64,000 nucleotides of DNA from Palaemon carinicauda (GCF_036898095.1 NC_090751.1:74190432-74254431); one strand, 5' to 3'. Positions 11,599 through 22,373 are shown, counted from the stretch's first letter. Notes: generated by a model from the letters alone, not told the origin. A program made the numbers and translations.

Positions 11599-12265
11599 AT
11601 ATCAGAAAGTTATGAGAGTTTAGATGCGTTTGTCACTAGACTTAAGAATTTAGCTGTTTCATGTGAATTTCTAGAGTTATAAAATGTTAGCATAGATCAA
11701 GTTATTGTCCATTGCATATCACAAGAGCTAAGAAAAAAATGATTGCAGGATAAAGATTTAACACTAGAGAAGGTATTGATTATAGGCAGAGGTCTAGAAA
11801 CATCAAAAAGGCAAAGTAATATAATCGGTAACTCTACAAGCAATAGAATGAAAAATTCTATAATTAGCAGGATAGGCTCAAAATTGAAAGACAATGAGAA
11901 TCAGAGAAAGAATACGTCGAAGCTTATTCATAGGAAATTGCCAAACTCTAATGTTCACAAATATTAGAATCAGACCTATATGCAGAAGCAACAGAAAAAA
12001 ACCCAAATGCTACAGGTGTAGTAAAACTGATCATCTTCCATAGGAAGCAGAGATGCCCTGCTACAGGACAAATATGCCAGAATTGTAAAAAGACGGGACA
12101 TTTTTCAAATGTTTGTAGATTCCCTAAACAGTTTACAAAGAAAATCAATGAAGCAGTTGATACTATAGGCCAAGAGAATAATGCGGAAAATGTTCATGAT
12201 AAACAGGTTAGTTCAGAAACTGATTTTGCGTTTCACATTAATTCCAACAACAAGGGTGCAAAGAA
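11599..12265 (+). pseudogene. Old Ty3 gag fragment, left half of a copy split by DIRS copy C
   Basis: Matches 14,670-15,335 of the young Ty3 element: the LQDKDLTLEKVL helix region, SNRM..S and the zinc-knuckle region, here with stops and indels. It ends abruptly at GTGCAAAGAA, where the right end of copy C begins. The sequence that should follow reappears at 26,637, next to the left end of C. Confidence 0.85.
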
Positions 12266-13420
12266 TGGATTTTGAAGCAAAGCGAAAAATCTATTTTTGG
12301 GTGAGATGGCCATGTCGTCCTAATGGAAGGTTCCTTTAAGCAGCTTTCTAAGGGATATTTAGCTAAAGTGATACTCCCAGAGAATTGACTATAGGTCTCA
12401 TGAATTCTAACTCCTGGCGCAAGTATCCTTAAAAATTTTCTTAAGGATATCGCATAATATCAGGGGACGTATTTCTTGATACGACACATGGCAATTGTCG
12501 GGAATTTCGACCTGATCAATCGAAATTCCCGCCATTTGATTCCGCCTACGACTACGTCAAATTGGAGGGAAAGGAGAGGACTCGCGGGCGAATGAATGTC
12601 GTTCAAGACGAGAATGTTTAGAACCAAAAAGAGAAACCGCCTGGTAGGGAAGGCGCTGAGACTAATGAAATCAATTACTAGTAATTTAAGATTAGGAAAA
12701 ATAACTTCATTCTATTGTAACATGATAAAAAAATCCAATCTAGAAATTTAGGTTCAGGACAAATCGCGCCAAAAAAGTGACGTCGGAAGTTGCAAGACTT
12801 GCTCGCCCTCTTTGATCCGACGTCCCCAATCACAGTAAGTCCTATCTAATTGTTCTCTCTCCCCACCCCTAGTGCACCCAGGTCGGTCTCCATGTAGGTC
12901 TTGATAGAGTTATTCTAAAGTTTTTATCTGTTAATATTTTGTTGATCCTTGTGCCAGGGGATCAGTGATATTGTGTAAAGCACGTCTAAGGGTCTCGATA
13001 AGGGGTTTATCGGGATAACTTTATAAATGTTCAATTAATTTTGTTGATATCTTGAGTCCGAAGTGGACATTGTTTTTTTTCGGTCACATGTTCTTGTATG
13101 TCAAGTAAAGGTTAATTTTTCATGTTTCTTTCCTATTAGATTATTATTTTTATAATAAAACTTGTTTAAATATAACCATACTCTATTTACTCCCCCGATG
13201 GTTTTGTGAAGTTTGTCCCTCAGACCTTGTGATTCAGCCCAGTCTATCGGGCTATTTTGTATAAACCGGTGAAATTTCGCCACAGCAATCTTCACCCCAA
13301 ATAGAGTTTTCACTCTGAGGGGGAAGAGTGGCGAAATTGAAGGGGAGCCGTCATCAAGGTTACCAAGTGGATTCCCTTCCCGTATTACTACAGGGTACAA
13401 TATGGCTATCCGTTCCTTGT
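12266..13420 (-). repeat. Right ITR of copy C, split by a solo LTR
   Basis: ITR sequence at 12,266-12,495 and 13,285-13,420 is the inverted counterpart of 26,303-26,636. The break at GGCAAT is filled by the solo LTR. Past 13,420 the ITR-ICR spacer continues to 18,942 and is split by the young Ty3 element. Confidence 0.8.
12496..13284. mobile_element. Solo LTR, 789 bp, unassigned retrotransposon family
   Basis: Begins TGTCGGGAATTTCG and ends GAAATTTCGCCACA (TG...CA), flanked by a perfect 5-bp target duplication GCAAT (12,491-12,495 and 13,285-13,289). The intact ITR of E reads GGCAATCTTCACC at the same site, proving insertion. It differs from the Ty3 LTRs in this window. A 5-bp duplication and TG...CA ends fit Ty3 or BEL/Pao; sequence alone does not decide. 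No coding sequence: the 110-aa ORF at 13,101-13,433 crosses its end and is spurious. Confidence 0.85.
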
Positions 13421-13504
13421 AGCAATTAAGCATGGTGGCTACAGATAGAGTAGTTTCGGGTGGGGATTGTTGCGTATGTACAATCCTTTTCTTTGAAAAG
13501 GAGG

Positions 13505-13988
13505 TGTTATGTATTATTGTAACAATGTACTATATTATTTCAAGTGTTTCAGGTATTGCGCAACATTGCATCATATTGCATGAATAAGACATGTTATGCT
13601 TTGATCATAAGAGTAATGATTTGTTTTGGTATTAGGATTCAAACATTTGTTGGTTACCTCAGATAAGATGTGATTCTTTATGATTTATGCTGGAGTAGGA
13701 TTTAAGTCTTTTCAGAGCGATGCTCTTTTGTTTAGCAATGTTTTGGTTTGTGAGATTTGTGTAAGACGCTCCATATACACTTGAGAGTCAGCTGTCACAA
13801 AGTGAAGTTCATAATGTAGTCTTTTATACATTAAAGACGTATTTTATAACACCAACGTATTATTATCCATCAAACACATATCAACGAAGATGGGATCAGC
13901 TGAGAAATAATTACTAACGATTATTCATCACTGTTCCAGGTAATTATTATGGTTAATAGAACTTCCTACCTAAACATCCATACATCAT
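13505..13988 (+). repeat. 5' LTR of the Ty3 element
   Basis: Starts TGTTATGTATTATTG and ends CATACATCAT. Aligns over its full length with 18,447-18,930 with two substitutions (C/T in ATAACACCAA and A/T in CATCACTG). Provides promoter and poly(A) functions in this class; individual signals are not assigned. Confidence 0.92.
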
Positions 13989-14109
13989 ATTTTGGCAACG
14001 AAGATGGGATCAGCTGAGAAATAATTACTAACGATTATTCATCTCTGTTCCAGGTAATTATTATGGTTAATAGAACTTCCTACCTAAACATCCATACATC
14101 ATATTTTGG
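13882..14109 (+). repeat. 114-bp tandem duplication over the 5' LTR end and primer site
   Basis: Units 13,882-13,995 and 13,996-14,109 are the same sequence apart from one base. The unit spans the last ~107 bases of the LTR plus ATTTTGG, so the element has two copies of its LTR/primer-site boundary. The 3' LTR lacks the duplication. Confidence 0.9.
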
Positions 14110-14123
14110 CGACGTGTGAGGTC
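14106..14123 (+). promoter_or_regulatory. Candidate primer binding site of the Ty3 element
   Basis: TTGGCGACG follows the second copy of the LTR end. Mag-lineage elements commonly have TGGCGACG at this position. The first copy reads TTGGCAACG instead. The matching tRNA was not determined. Confidence 0.5.
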
Positions 14124-14370
14124 GACGGACAAGCAGGGAGAAGCAAGCAGGGAGAAGCATTGGAGCCTATGTACAAAGACGGCCAGCACAAGAGAAGTTC
14201 CGTTTTTACAGTAGGAGACAAGAGTAAAATCGCCCAATGAAGATTTTACCAGCAGCAGAATAGGAATTTCATCAAATACACAAAGGGGTGAAATTTAAAG
14301 TTGGGTAGGTAGGAAGTATACTTGTGACTGCAGAAAAATAACTTAACCTACCACAAGGTAAGCAAACAAA

Positions 14371-15855
14371 ATGCCTTTTAATATCGAACCGCCACCAGGT
14401 TTCAGCGTCACTGCTGAGCCTAATTCTGTTGCAACACGATGGCAACAGTGGTGTGAGGAATTTAAGATTTATTTAGAAGCATTAGGGAACATGAAGGATG
14501 CACAAAAGAAGGCATTATTACTTCATACAGCAGGTAGGGAAGTTCGGGAAGTGTTTAAGACTTTGCAGCCTACAGATGACACAAGTGAAGCTGCAATTAA
14601 GGCACTTACTACATATTTTGCTCCTCAAGTCAATAAATTTTTTGAAAGATACCAGTTTTCAGCGCAAGCTTATCAGAAAGAAAATGAAAGTTTAGATGCA
14701 TTTGTGACTAGACTAAAGAATTTAGCTGTTTCATGTGAATTTCTAGAGTTAGAGAATGTTATCATAGATCAAGTAATTGCACATTGCACATCAGAAGAGC
14801 TAAGAAAGAAATTATTGCAAGATAAAGATTTAACATTAGAAAAGGTATTGATAACAGGCAGAGCTTTAGAAACATCAAATAGGCAAAGTCACATAATAGG
14901 TAGTTCTACAAGCAATAGAATGGAAAATTCTAAAATTAATACAGTAGGTTCTAAGTGGAAAACTAATGAGAATCAGAGAAGGAATATGACAAAGCCTAGT
15001 CATAGAAAAGTGCCTAACACTAATGTTCATAAATATCAGAATCAGGCTTATTCACAGAAACAACAGGAAAAACCCAAGTGTTTTAGGTGTGGTAAAACTG
15101 ATCATCTTGCATACGAAGCAAAGAAATGCCCTGCTACTGGACAGACATGCCAGAATTGCAGAAAGCTAGGTCATTTTGCAACTGCTTGTAGATTTCCTAA
15201 ACAGTACGCAAAGAAAATAAATGCTACAGTTGATACTATGGGTCAAGAGAATAATGAGGAAAATGTTCATGATAATCAGGTTAGTTCAGAAACTGATTTT
15301 GCGTTTCACATAAATTCAGTCAATAAAGGTGCAAAGAAACATATCATGGTAGAAGTAATCATAAATGGTAAACCAATTTTGATGCAAGTTGACACAGCAG
15401 CCGATGTATCAATTATGTCTGAGAAAATGGCTAAAGGCATTCCTAATTTGTTATTAGAAGGTACAAATAGAGTTTTGAAAAGTTATAATGGTTTTGATAT
15501 TCAGGTAATAGGTGCTTCGAACGTAGAAGTACAGTACAAAGCACATAAATTAGAGAGAATGCCATTAACAGTAGTAAAAGGTAATGGTCAAACTTTGCTA
15601 GGTTTAGATTGGCTACAGTATTTGAAGTTAGATTGGCCTAGTATTTTGAAGGTTGCAGGTAGACAAGATGAAAACAAAAATGAAATGTCTATGGATGATA
15701 TCATATCAGAGTTTCAAGACGTATTTGAAGATAAAATAGGTACAGTAAAGAACGCAAAGGCAATTTTAGTTTTGAAACCTGACAGTTCTCCTAGATTTTT
15801 TGCTCCGAGACCAGTACCGTATGCATTGAAAAGTGCAGTTGAAACAGAAATCTAG
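14371..15855 (+). CDS. Ty3 Gag and protease (N-terminal part of Gag-Pol)
   Basis: Starts at ATG 14,371, the first ATG after the leader. Residues 1-200 form the capsid-like region. Two zinc knuckles follow near residues 236-275: CFRCGKTDH.......C, then CQNCRKLGHFATAC (CX2CX4HX4C). An aspartic protease has the active-site triad VDTAAD near residue 340 and the ILLGLDWL-type flap end. The ORF ends at TAG 15,853-15,855, in the N-terminal lead of RT (VETEI*RLESEG). The downstream pol frame is the same, so gag-pro-pol is one frame split by one stop. Confidence 0.92.
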   Translation: MPFNIEPPPGFSVTAEPNSVATRWQQWCEEFKIYLEALGNMKDAQKKALLLHTAGREVREVFKTLQPTDDTSEAAIKALTTYFAPQVNKFFERYQFSAQAYQKENESLDAFVTRLKNLAVSCEFLELENVIIDQVIAHCTSEELRKKLLQDKDLTLEKVLITGRALETSNRQSHIIGSSTSNRMENSKINTVGSKWKTNENQRRNMTKPSHRKVPNTNVHKYQNQAYSQKQQEKPKCFRCGKTDHLAYEAKKCPATGQTCQNCRKLGHFATACRFPKQYAKKINATVDTMGQENNEENVHDNQVSSETDFAFHINSVNKGAKKHIMVEVIINGKPILMQVDTAADVSIMSEKMAKGIPNLLLEGTNRVLKSYNGFDIQVIGASNVEVQYKAHKLERMPLTVVKGNGQTLLGLDWLQYLKLDWPSILKVAGRQDENKNEMSMDDIISEFQDVFEDKIGTVKNAKAILVLKPDSSPRFFAPRPVPYALKSAVETEI

Positions 15856-18411
15856 AGATTAGAAAGTGAAGGTTCTTGGGAAAAGGTCACATATTCAGAT
15901 TGGGCTACACCATTAGTTCCTATTGTGAAGGAAAGTGGACAGGTTAGGTTGTGTGGAGATTACAAAGTAACGTTAAATCCACAACTGCAAGTAGCTCAAC
16001 ATCCCTTACCAAATCCGAAAGACATGTTTGCAACTATGTCAGGATGCAGTGTTTTTTCTAAATTAGATTTAAGACAAGCATTTCAACAGTTTCCCATGGA
16101 TGAAACTTCACAAGAATTATGTACAGTAAATACATCCTTAGGTTTGTTTAGGCCAAAGAGATTACCTTATGGAGTTGTAAGTAGTCCAGCTATATGGCAA
16201 CAAACTATGGATAAGATTTTTTCAGGAATGCAAGGAGTATTCATTTTTATAGATGATATTTTAATTGCGGGTAAAGACACAAGAGAACATAGAGAAAGAT
16301 TGCGAACAGTTCTGAAGAAGTTGAAGGAACATAATATTAGAGTAAATAAGAACAAATGTATTTTAGAAGTTGATTCAGTGGAATACTTAGGTTTTGTAAT
16401 AAATGGCAAGGGTATTCACAAAACTAAAGAGAAGATTAAAGCTGTACAATCAACAAAAGTGCCAGAAAATGTTAAGGAATTACAATCATTTCTAGGTTTA
16501 GTAACATTTTATGGGAATTTCATTCAGAATTTGTCTACAATTGCACATCCATTGTATAATCTGTTGAATAAGGGTGTAGAATGGAAGTGGACAAAAGAGT
16601 GTCAGGAATCTTTTGAAAGAATCAAGCAGGAAATAACATCACCTACATTCTTAGTACATTATCGAATGGATTTACCAGTTAAATTAGTTTGTGATGCATC
16701 AAACATAGGTTTAGGTGCAGTATTATCTCATGTAATGCCAGATGGAACAGAAAAACCAATTGCATTCACTTCTAGAGTATTGAACAAGGCAGAAAGGAAT
16801 TACTCTCAAATAGAAAAGGAAGGTTTAGCATTAGTTTATGGAGTTAAAAAATTCCATATGTATCTTTATGGTAGGAAAAAGTTCACACTTGTTACAGATC
16901 ATAAACCTTTATTAGCAATATTGGGTCCAAAAGCAAGTTTACCTACGTTGGTAGCTGCAAGACTACAACGTTGGGCAGTTACGTTAGCAGCGTACCACTA
17001 TGATATAGAATACCGTCCAACATCAAATATGGGTAATGCAGATGCTTTATCCAGATTACCCGTAGACAAAGCTCCAGAAGAGTATGATGACAGTGTTTTA
17101 TTAATTTCAGTATGTAATGTACCAATAACTGCAAAAGATGTAGCACACAGTACCAAGCAAGACCCAGTACTTAGTAAGGTTTTGGAGAGTTTAATGACAG
17201 GTAGGGACTTATGTGGAAAGGAGGAAAATTGTAAACCGTATAAGGATATATGGTATGAACTGAGTGTGACACAAGGAATAGTGATGAGAGGTTCCAGGGT
17301 AGTTATTCCTAATTCACTGAGAAATAAGGTTTTGTCTGAAATACATGCTGATCACCAAGGTATTGTAAGATCAAAGTCAATTGCGAGAACTTTTGTATGG
17401 TGGCCAGGTGTAGATAAAGATGTGGAATGTTATATAAAGAATTGTATGAATTGTGTTATGCAACAAAACAATCCTCAATTTGCTAGAATGCACCCGTGGG
17501 AGTTACCCAGGTATCCATGGCAAAGAGTGCATATAGATTTTGCAGGTCCTTTTTTGAATTATATGTTTTTGATAGTAGTAGATGCTTACAGTAAGTGGCC
17601 AGAAATTATCCCAATGAAGACGACAACGTCTTACGCCACAATTAAGGAGTTAATGCAAATTTTTTCAACGCATGGTATTCCAGAAAGAATTGTTACAGAT
17701 AATGGTCCACAATTTACCTCACAAGAGTTTAAAGAATTTTGTAATGTCAATGGTATAAAGCATACATTTTCAGCTACATATCATCCATCTACTAATGGAG
17801 AGGCTGAAAGATTTGTCCAAACATTTAAGCACAATATGAAGTGTAGAAGAGCGAATTCAAGTAATATATTTTTGCATGTGTCAAAATTTTTATTGTCTTA
17901 TAGAACAACGCCGCACAGCACAACAGGCGTGGCACCCTCAAATTTGTTGATGGGAAGGAGGATAAGGTGTAAGTTAGATTTGTTGTATCCAAGTTTGCAA
18001 AGTGATTTAGAAGATAAAGGGTATAAACAAGTAGCAAAGCTTCCTAATGTAAGACATTTTTTACCTTTGTCTGATGTCATGGTAAGATCGTACAACACTC
18101 CAGAGAAGTGGGTACCAGGAGAGATTGTAAGAGAGATAGGAAATTTACATTATGATGTTCGTGTTGGTAATAATGTTGTAAAACGTCATGTTGATCAATT
18201 ACAGCCGTTAAACAGAAAGACAGTAGAGCATGTGAATGTTAGAGATGAGAAACTTAAAGAAGTAGTTAGATCAAATGAGTCAAGTATTAACCAAGATGGT
18301 CCAACATCCAATGTAGATTCAGAACCAATTCATGTACCAGTACAAGATGAGGTTAAAGTGCTTCCTAATAGGATTAACAGAGGAAAGCCCCCTGAGAGAT
18401 TAGATTTATGA
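15856..18411 (+). CDS. Ty3 reverse transcriptase, RNase H and integrase (after in-frame TAG)
   Basis: Open in the frame of Gag-protease from 15,856 to the stop at 18,409-18,411. RT: RLCGDYKVTLN, FSKLDLRQAFQQ, LPYGV, catalytic FIDD near 16,246. RNase H: CDASNIGLGAVL and TDHKPL. Integrase: HH-CC zinc region (HADHQG...NCMNC), then D,D,E as HIDFAG, TDNGPQFTS and NGEAERF, followed by a C-terminal PEKWVPGEIV segment. There is no separate start; ATG-independent expression would need suppression of the TAG. Apart from that codon every catalytic motif is present. Confidence 0.92.
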   Translation, partial: RLESEGSWEKVTYSDWATPLVPIVKESGQVRLCGDYKVTLNPQLQVAQHPLPNPKDMFATMSGCSVFSKLDLRQAFQQFPMDETSQELCTVNTSLGLFRPKRLPYGVVSSPAIWQQTMDKIFSGMQGVFIFIDDILIAGKDTREHRERLRTVLKKLKEHNIRVNKNKCILEVDSVEYLGFVINGKGIHKTKEKIKAVQSTKVPENVKELQSFLGLVTFYGNFIQNLSTIAHPLYNLLNKGVEWKWTKECQESFERIKQEITSPTFLVHYRMDLPVKLVCDASNIGLGAVLSHVMPDGTEKPIAFTSRVLNKAERNYSQIEKEGLALVYGVKKFHMYLYGRKKFTLVTDHKPLLAILGPKASLPTLVAARLQRWAVTLAAYHYDIEYRPTSNMGNADALSRLPVDKAPEEYDDSVLLISVCNVPITAKDVAHSTKQDPVLSKVLESLMTGRDLCGKEENCKPYKDIWYELSVTQGIVMRGSRVVIPNSLRNKVLSEIHADHQGIVRSKSIARTFVWWPGVDKDVECYIKNCMNCVMQQNNPQFARMHPWELPRYPWQRVHIDFAGPFLNYMFLIVVDAYSKWPEIIPMKTTTSYATIKELMQIFSTHGIPERIVTDNGPQFTSQEFKEFCNVNGIKHTFSATYHPSTNGEAERFVQTFKHNMKCRRANSSNIFLHVSKFLLSYRTTPHSTTGVAPSNLLMGRRIRCKLDLLYPSLQSDLEDKGYKQVAKLPNVRHFLPLSDVMVRSYNTPEKWVPGEIVREIGNLHYDVRVGNNVVKRHVDQLQPLNRKTVEHVNVRDEKLKEVVRSNESSINQDGPTSNVDSEPIHVPVQDEVKVLPNRINRGKPPERLDL

Positions 18412-18432
18412 GTGTTTTTACAATGTCAAGTT

Positions 18433-18445
18433 AAGGGGGAGGAGA
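18433..18445 (+). promoter_or_regulatory. Polypurine tract of the Ty3 element
   Basis: AAGGGGGAGGAGA ends one base before the 3' LTR (18,447), the standard place for plus-strand priming. Confidence 0.85.
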
Positions 18446-18446
18446 C

Positions 18447-18930
18447 TGTTATGTATTATTGTAACAATGTACTATATTATTTCAAGTGTTTCAGGTATTG
18501 CGCAACATTGCATCATATTGCATGAATAAGACATGTTATGCTTTGATCATAAGAGTAATGATTTGTTTTGGTATTAGGATTCAAACATTTGTTGGTTACC
18601 TCAGATAAGATGTGATTCTTTATGATTTATGCTGGAGTAGGATTTAAGTCTTTTCAGAGCGATGCTCTTTTGTTTAGCAATGTTTTGGTTTGTGAGATTT
18701 GTGTAAGACGCTCCATATACACTTGAGAGTCAGCTGTCACAAAGTGAAGTTCATAATGTAGTCTTTTATACATTAAAGACGTATTTTATAATACCAACGT
18801 ATTATTATCCATCAAACACATATCAACGAAGATGGGATCAGCTGAGAAATAATTACTAACGATTATTCATCTCTGTTCCAGGTAATTATTATGGTTAATA
18901 GAACTTCCTACCTAAACATCCATACATCAT
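18447..18930 (+). repeat. 3' LTR of the Ty3 element
   Basis: 484 bp, TGTTATG...CATACATCAT, followed by the AGGAGG target duplication. It matches the second tandem unit of the 5' side (CATCTCTG) rather than the first (CATCACTG). Confidence 0.92.
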
Positions 18931-18942
18931 AGGAGGGTGGGT

Positions 18943-19035
18943 CCATTAGGACAACATGGCCATCTCACCCAAAAATAGATTTTTCGCTTTGCTTCAAAAT
19001 CCGTTTTTTGGGCTCAAGCCATGTTGTCCTGATGG
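18943..19035 (-). repeat. ICR of copy C
   Basis: CCATTAGGACAACATGGC ... GCCATGTTGTCCTGATGG around CACCCAAAAATAGATTTTTC and CCGTTTTTTGGGCTC. Arms complementary to the right and left outer ends of this subfamily. Confidence 0.85.
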
Positions 19036-19752
19036 AGGCTTACCAGAGAATTGCTTAAAAGTACTGTATCTGTGGGTTTGTATAAGTGCCTTAACCTTGG
19101 GTCAGCTTCTATATGGTCATCCAGACCACATAAATATATGACGGTACCGTTATATGTCATATCCCCTAAGCATGGAACAATCTTAGGGCTTCCTGGCCCC
19201 TGCAGGGAAATGTCATCCTCGACTATAGAAGCAACATGGTTTGTATATATATTGGAACAAATGTAATTATCATTCAATAATTATGTTCACATGCATATGC
19301 ACCTTCAAGTATATACTTATTTTAGGAAATTAAGTAAAAACTTAATCTAATTTTGTTCAGTTACTTTGGGGTGAATAAGACGCAAATACACCTTCAACAT
19401 TTATTTGAATAGACAACATATATGTAACAACAAGTGTATTAAGTTAGAATCAGTATTATACATCCAACATATAAAAGGTATATATATTTATCACCTTAAT
19501 GAGAAGAAATATCATTAGCCACTCAAAATCAGTTGAAAAATTAAGATAATTTCACTGTAAATGTTGGAAAAGTATCAACACTGCGTACAAGTGTTCACAT
19601 GGCACTGGTGTCATTGGTATGATTCTGCACCTATAAAGAACAGTCCTAGTGTCACCAGGATTACACTTAATAAAAGGTATTACACTGCAAGGTGTTACCA
19701 CCTTTTCACCCAAACTGAAACAGTCCCAAACAGTTCACTGTTCATCACAGCA
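19036..19752 (-). other. 3' region of copy C with poly(A) signal
   Basis: Noncoding. Minus-strand AATAAA at 19,400-19,405 followed by the conserved TTGCGTCTTATTCACCCC block. Short ORFs have no family match. Confidence 0.55.
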
Positions 19753-20727
19753 CTAGACGACAGGTTTCACAACACTACCTGCCACTACCACAAAATGTTT
19801 TAAATCGTGCACTTGCTTCGCATAATGTTTATAGAAGACCCTAGAGGATATCCAACCAGTTCATGAGCGGAGTCTCTCAAAGTTCAGCGAAAAGAAGCAA
19901 TCTTTCTCGGATCATGACCTGCGGGTGTACTATCAGGATCCGCTCTGCGAATGAAGTAGATGAGCTTCGCCCTCAGTTTTTTAGGGATAAGTTTGATCCT
20001 GAGGCTTCGCCTTTGAAGAGTTGTCCTCCCTCGAAGTCTGAAGTTCCTCGAAGATAGACCTTTAGGCACTCTATTGGACATAGAGAGACATCTTCCTTAA
20101 GAGGGCAGATTCTCCAGGGACCCCACCTTTTGGTAGGTAGCTCGTTTTTGACGAGAAAGGTACGATCAGTTAAGAGATTCAGTTCTCCTACTTCTGTGAA
20201 TTGAATATGGCCCTAGTCTCTTGATAGGGCTACTATTTCACTAACTCTAGCCCCTGAGGCTATAGCAAACAAAAACATCACTTTTTGTGTTAGATCCTTT
20301 AGCGAGAAATCTTCATTGTTCAAGGTCAAAGCATAGTGTAAGATTTTTGTCTAGAGACCATGAAATGGGCTTCAGAATCTTGTTGAAGATTAAGTTCGCC
20401 AGGTCCACGTGGAAGGGGTATAGAAGAGGTCTAGTCAAAGAGGACTTACACGTAGTTATCGTAGTGGCAGCCAAGCCTTGCTCGTGAAGGTGGATGAAGA
20501 AGGACAGTCAGAAGTCTACTGAGAATTCCGTCGGCTTTTTGGCTTCTACAAAAGCAACCCACTTCTTCCAAGACGATTCATATTGTCTTCTGGTTAACCT
20601 AGACTTGTATTCTTCTAGAAAGTCTATACTGTCTTTCGAGATCCCAAATATTTTCTTGACTGCTAAGGCGAGAAAATCATGAGATGAAGGTTTTGGGTTC
20701 TCTGTGATGAAGTGAAGACAGTCAACT
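19753..20727 (-). pseudogene. DIRS tyrosine recombinase, broken (copy C)
   Basis: N-terminal part (VDCLHFITENPKPSSHDF through STRRQYESS-type core-binding helix) reads to a TGA at 20,508, where other copies have Cys in DFCLSFF. Remaining blocks, including the ADPDSTPAGHDPRK HxxR motif and the KHYAK tyrosine at about 19,815, are spread over other frames. Terminal TAG at 19,753-19,755. Confidence 0.75.
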
Positions 20728-22350
20728 TCTGAACCAACTGGGATAGAGCTGGGTTTGGTAGAGGGAACAGCCTCAACTTCAGTTCTATCACAAGAGGGAA
20801 CCAATTGCTCTTGGGCCACTTGGGGGCCACTACTGTTGTAGTTCCCTTGAAGGATCTCAGCTTGTTGAGGACCTTCGGCAGGAGATTTGTTGGTGGGAAC
20901 AGGTAGATGTGGGTCCATCTGTTCCAATCGAGGGACGTGGCGTCCGTCGCCTCTGCCAGAGGGTCCTCGTTAGCCTGGATAGAGCGTCCGCCGTCACATT
21001 GCAAAAACCCTTGTAGTTGAACTGCCTATAAGTGCCATCTCTTCTTTCTTGCTAAAGGTAAAATGGCCAGCATCACGTGATTGATATAAGGCGATCTCGA
21101 GCCTTGTCGGTTCAGACATCTCACTATCACTTCGCTGTCCAAGACCAGCCATATGTGGGCTGATCTGTGAGGGAATAGCTTCTTCAACATCAGGAGGACT
21201 GCCATGGCCTCCAGAATATTGATGTGAAAGGTCTTGAACAGGGATGACCAGGTCCCTTGAGCTTTCCTTTGATGGGAGTGACCTCCCCATCCTTCCGTCG
21301 AGGCATCCGTGTGGATGATCACCGATAGGGGAGGTGGTTGTAAGAGAACAGTCCTTGCTAGGCTCTTGACCTTCGACCACGGCTTGAGAAGCGATCTTAG
21401 TAAGGTCGGTACCGGTCTCTGTAGATCTCTTCGAGCGTTTGATGCGTATCTTCTCCAGACTCCTGACGAATCTTTCAGCTGTGCTCTTAGCACTGAGTCT
21501 GTTACTGCTGCAAACTGGAGAGAGCCCAGTACTCTTTCTTTTTGGCGTCTTGAGATCCTGTCGGATTTCAGTAGTATCTTGACAGAACCCGCGATCTCTC
21601 TCCTCTTCTTTGGTGGAAGGGAGAGACGGTGTGACTGCAAGTTCTAATGGATTCCCAGCCATTGAAACTCCTGAGCTGGAGAGAGGCAAGACTTCTTGTG
21701 GTTGATCTTGAATCCCAGATGTTCCAGGAACTGGATCACTTTCTTAGATGCCTGCAGACAAGCAGTCTTGGATGCTGCCCACACCAGCCAGTCATCCAGG
21801 TATGCGGCTACTTGAACGCCTTCTAGGCGTAGTTGTTGTACAACTGCGTCCGCAAGTTTAGTGAAGATCCTTGGGGCTATGTTTAGTCCGAAGGGCATGG
21901 CTCTGAAGACATACTTTGTCTTCTGTAACCTGAATCCTAGGTAGGAGGAGATGGGGCGACTGACTGGAATGGGCCAGTAAGCATCTGCCAGATCTATTGA
22001 GACTGTGTACACCCCTTTCGGTAACAGGGTCCTTATGTGTTGAAGGATTAGCATCCTGAACTTGTTATTCTCGATGAACTTTTTGAGTGAAGACTAGTCT
22101 ACAATGACTCTGAGTTTGTCCGAGTCCTTCTTGGAAACACAGAACAGCCTTCCATGGAATTTGATGGACTTTACTTTCCTTATAACCTTTTTGCTCAAGA
22201 GTTCTAAGGTACATTCTTCCAGTAAGGGGGTGGAGTGTTGGAAGAACTGAGGAAATGAAGGTGGAGATCTGTTCCATTTCCTTCCTAGTCTATTCTTGAT
22301 TAGGCTGTGGGCCCAGGGATCGAAGGTCCAACGATCCTGAAAGCGGCAGA
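20663..22350 (-). pseudogene. DIRS RT / RNase H / MT-like, broken (copy C)
   Basis: RT catalytic AAYLDDWLVW is intact near 21,800, and RNase H TDASTEGWGGHSH near 21,300. A deletion of about 130 bp near 20,975 joins the NVTAD region of RNase H to PLAEATDA in the MT-like domain, removing the IDLFAT block. A TAG lies in the SPLNK region at 22,095. Several frame changes separate the pieces. Confidence 0.75.
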
Positions 22351-22373
22351 GTCTCCCTCCTAATTGGAGCATC

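Larger units (their letters stand above)
13505..18930 (+). mobile_element. Mag-like Ty3 LTR retrotransposon, nearly intact
   Basis: 5,426 bp with two 484-bp LTRs, tRNA-type primer site, gag-pol frame and polypurine tract. A 6-bp target duplication AGGAGG flanks it (13,499-13,504 and 18,931-18,936). The paralogous site in copy E (49,709-49,714) has a single AGGAGG and no insert. LTRs differ at two positions, so the insertion is young. Lineage (Mag, K02A2.6-like) is my reading of the pol sequence. Confidence 0.93.

Noticed and set aside
15853..15870. Programmed readthrough of the Ty3 TAG as in gammaretroviruses
   Set aside because: Wrong place (after protease) and no CARYYA context; kept only as a point to test in other copies.
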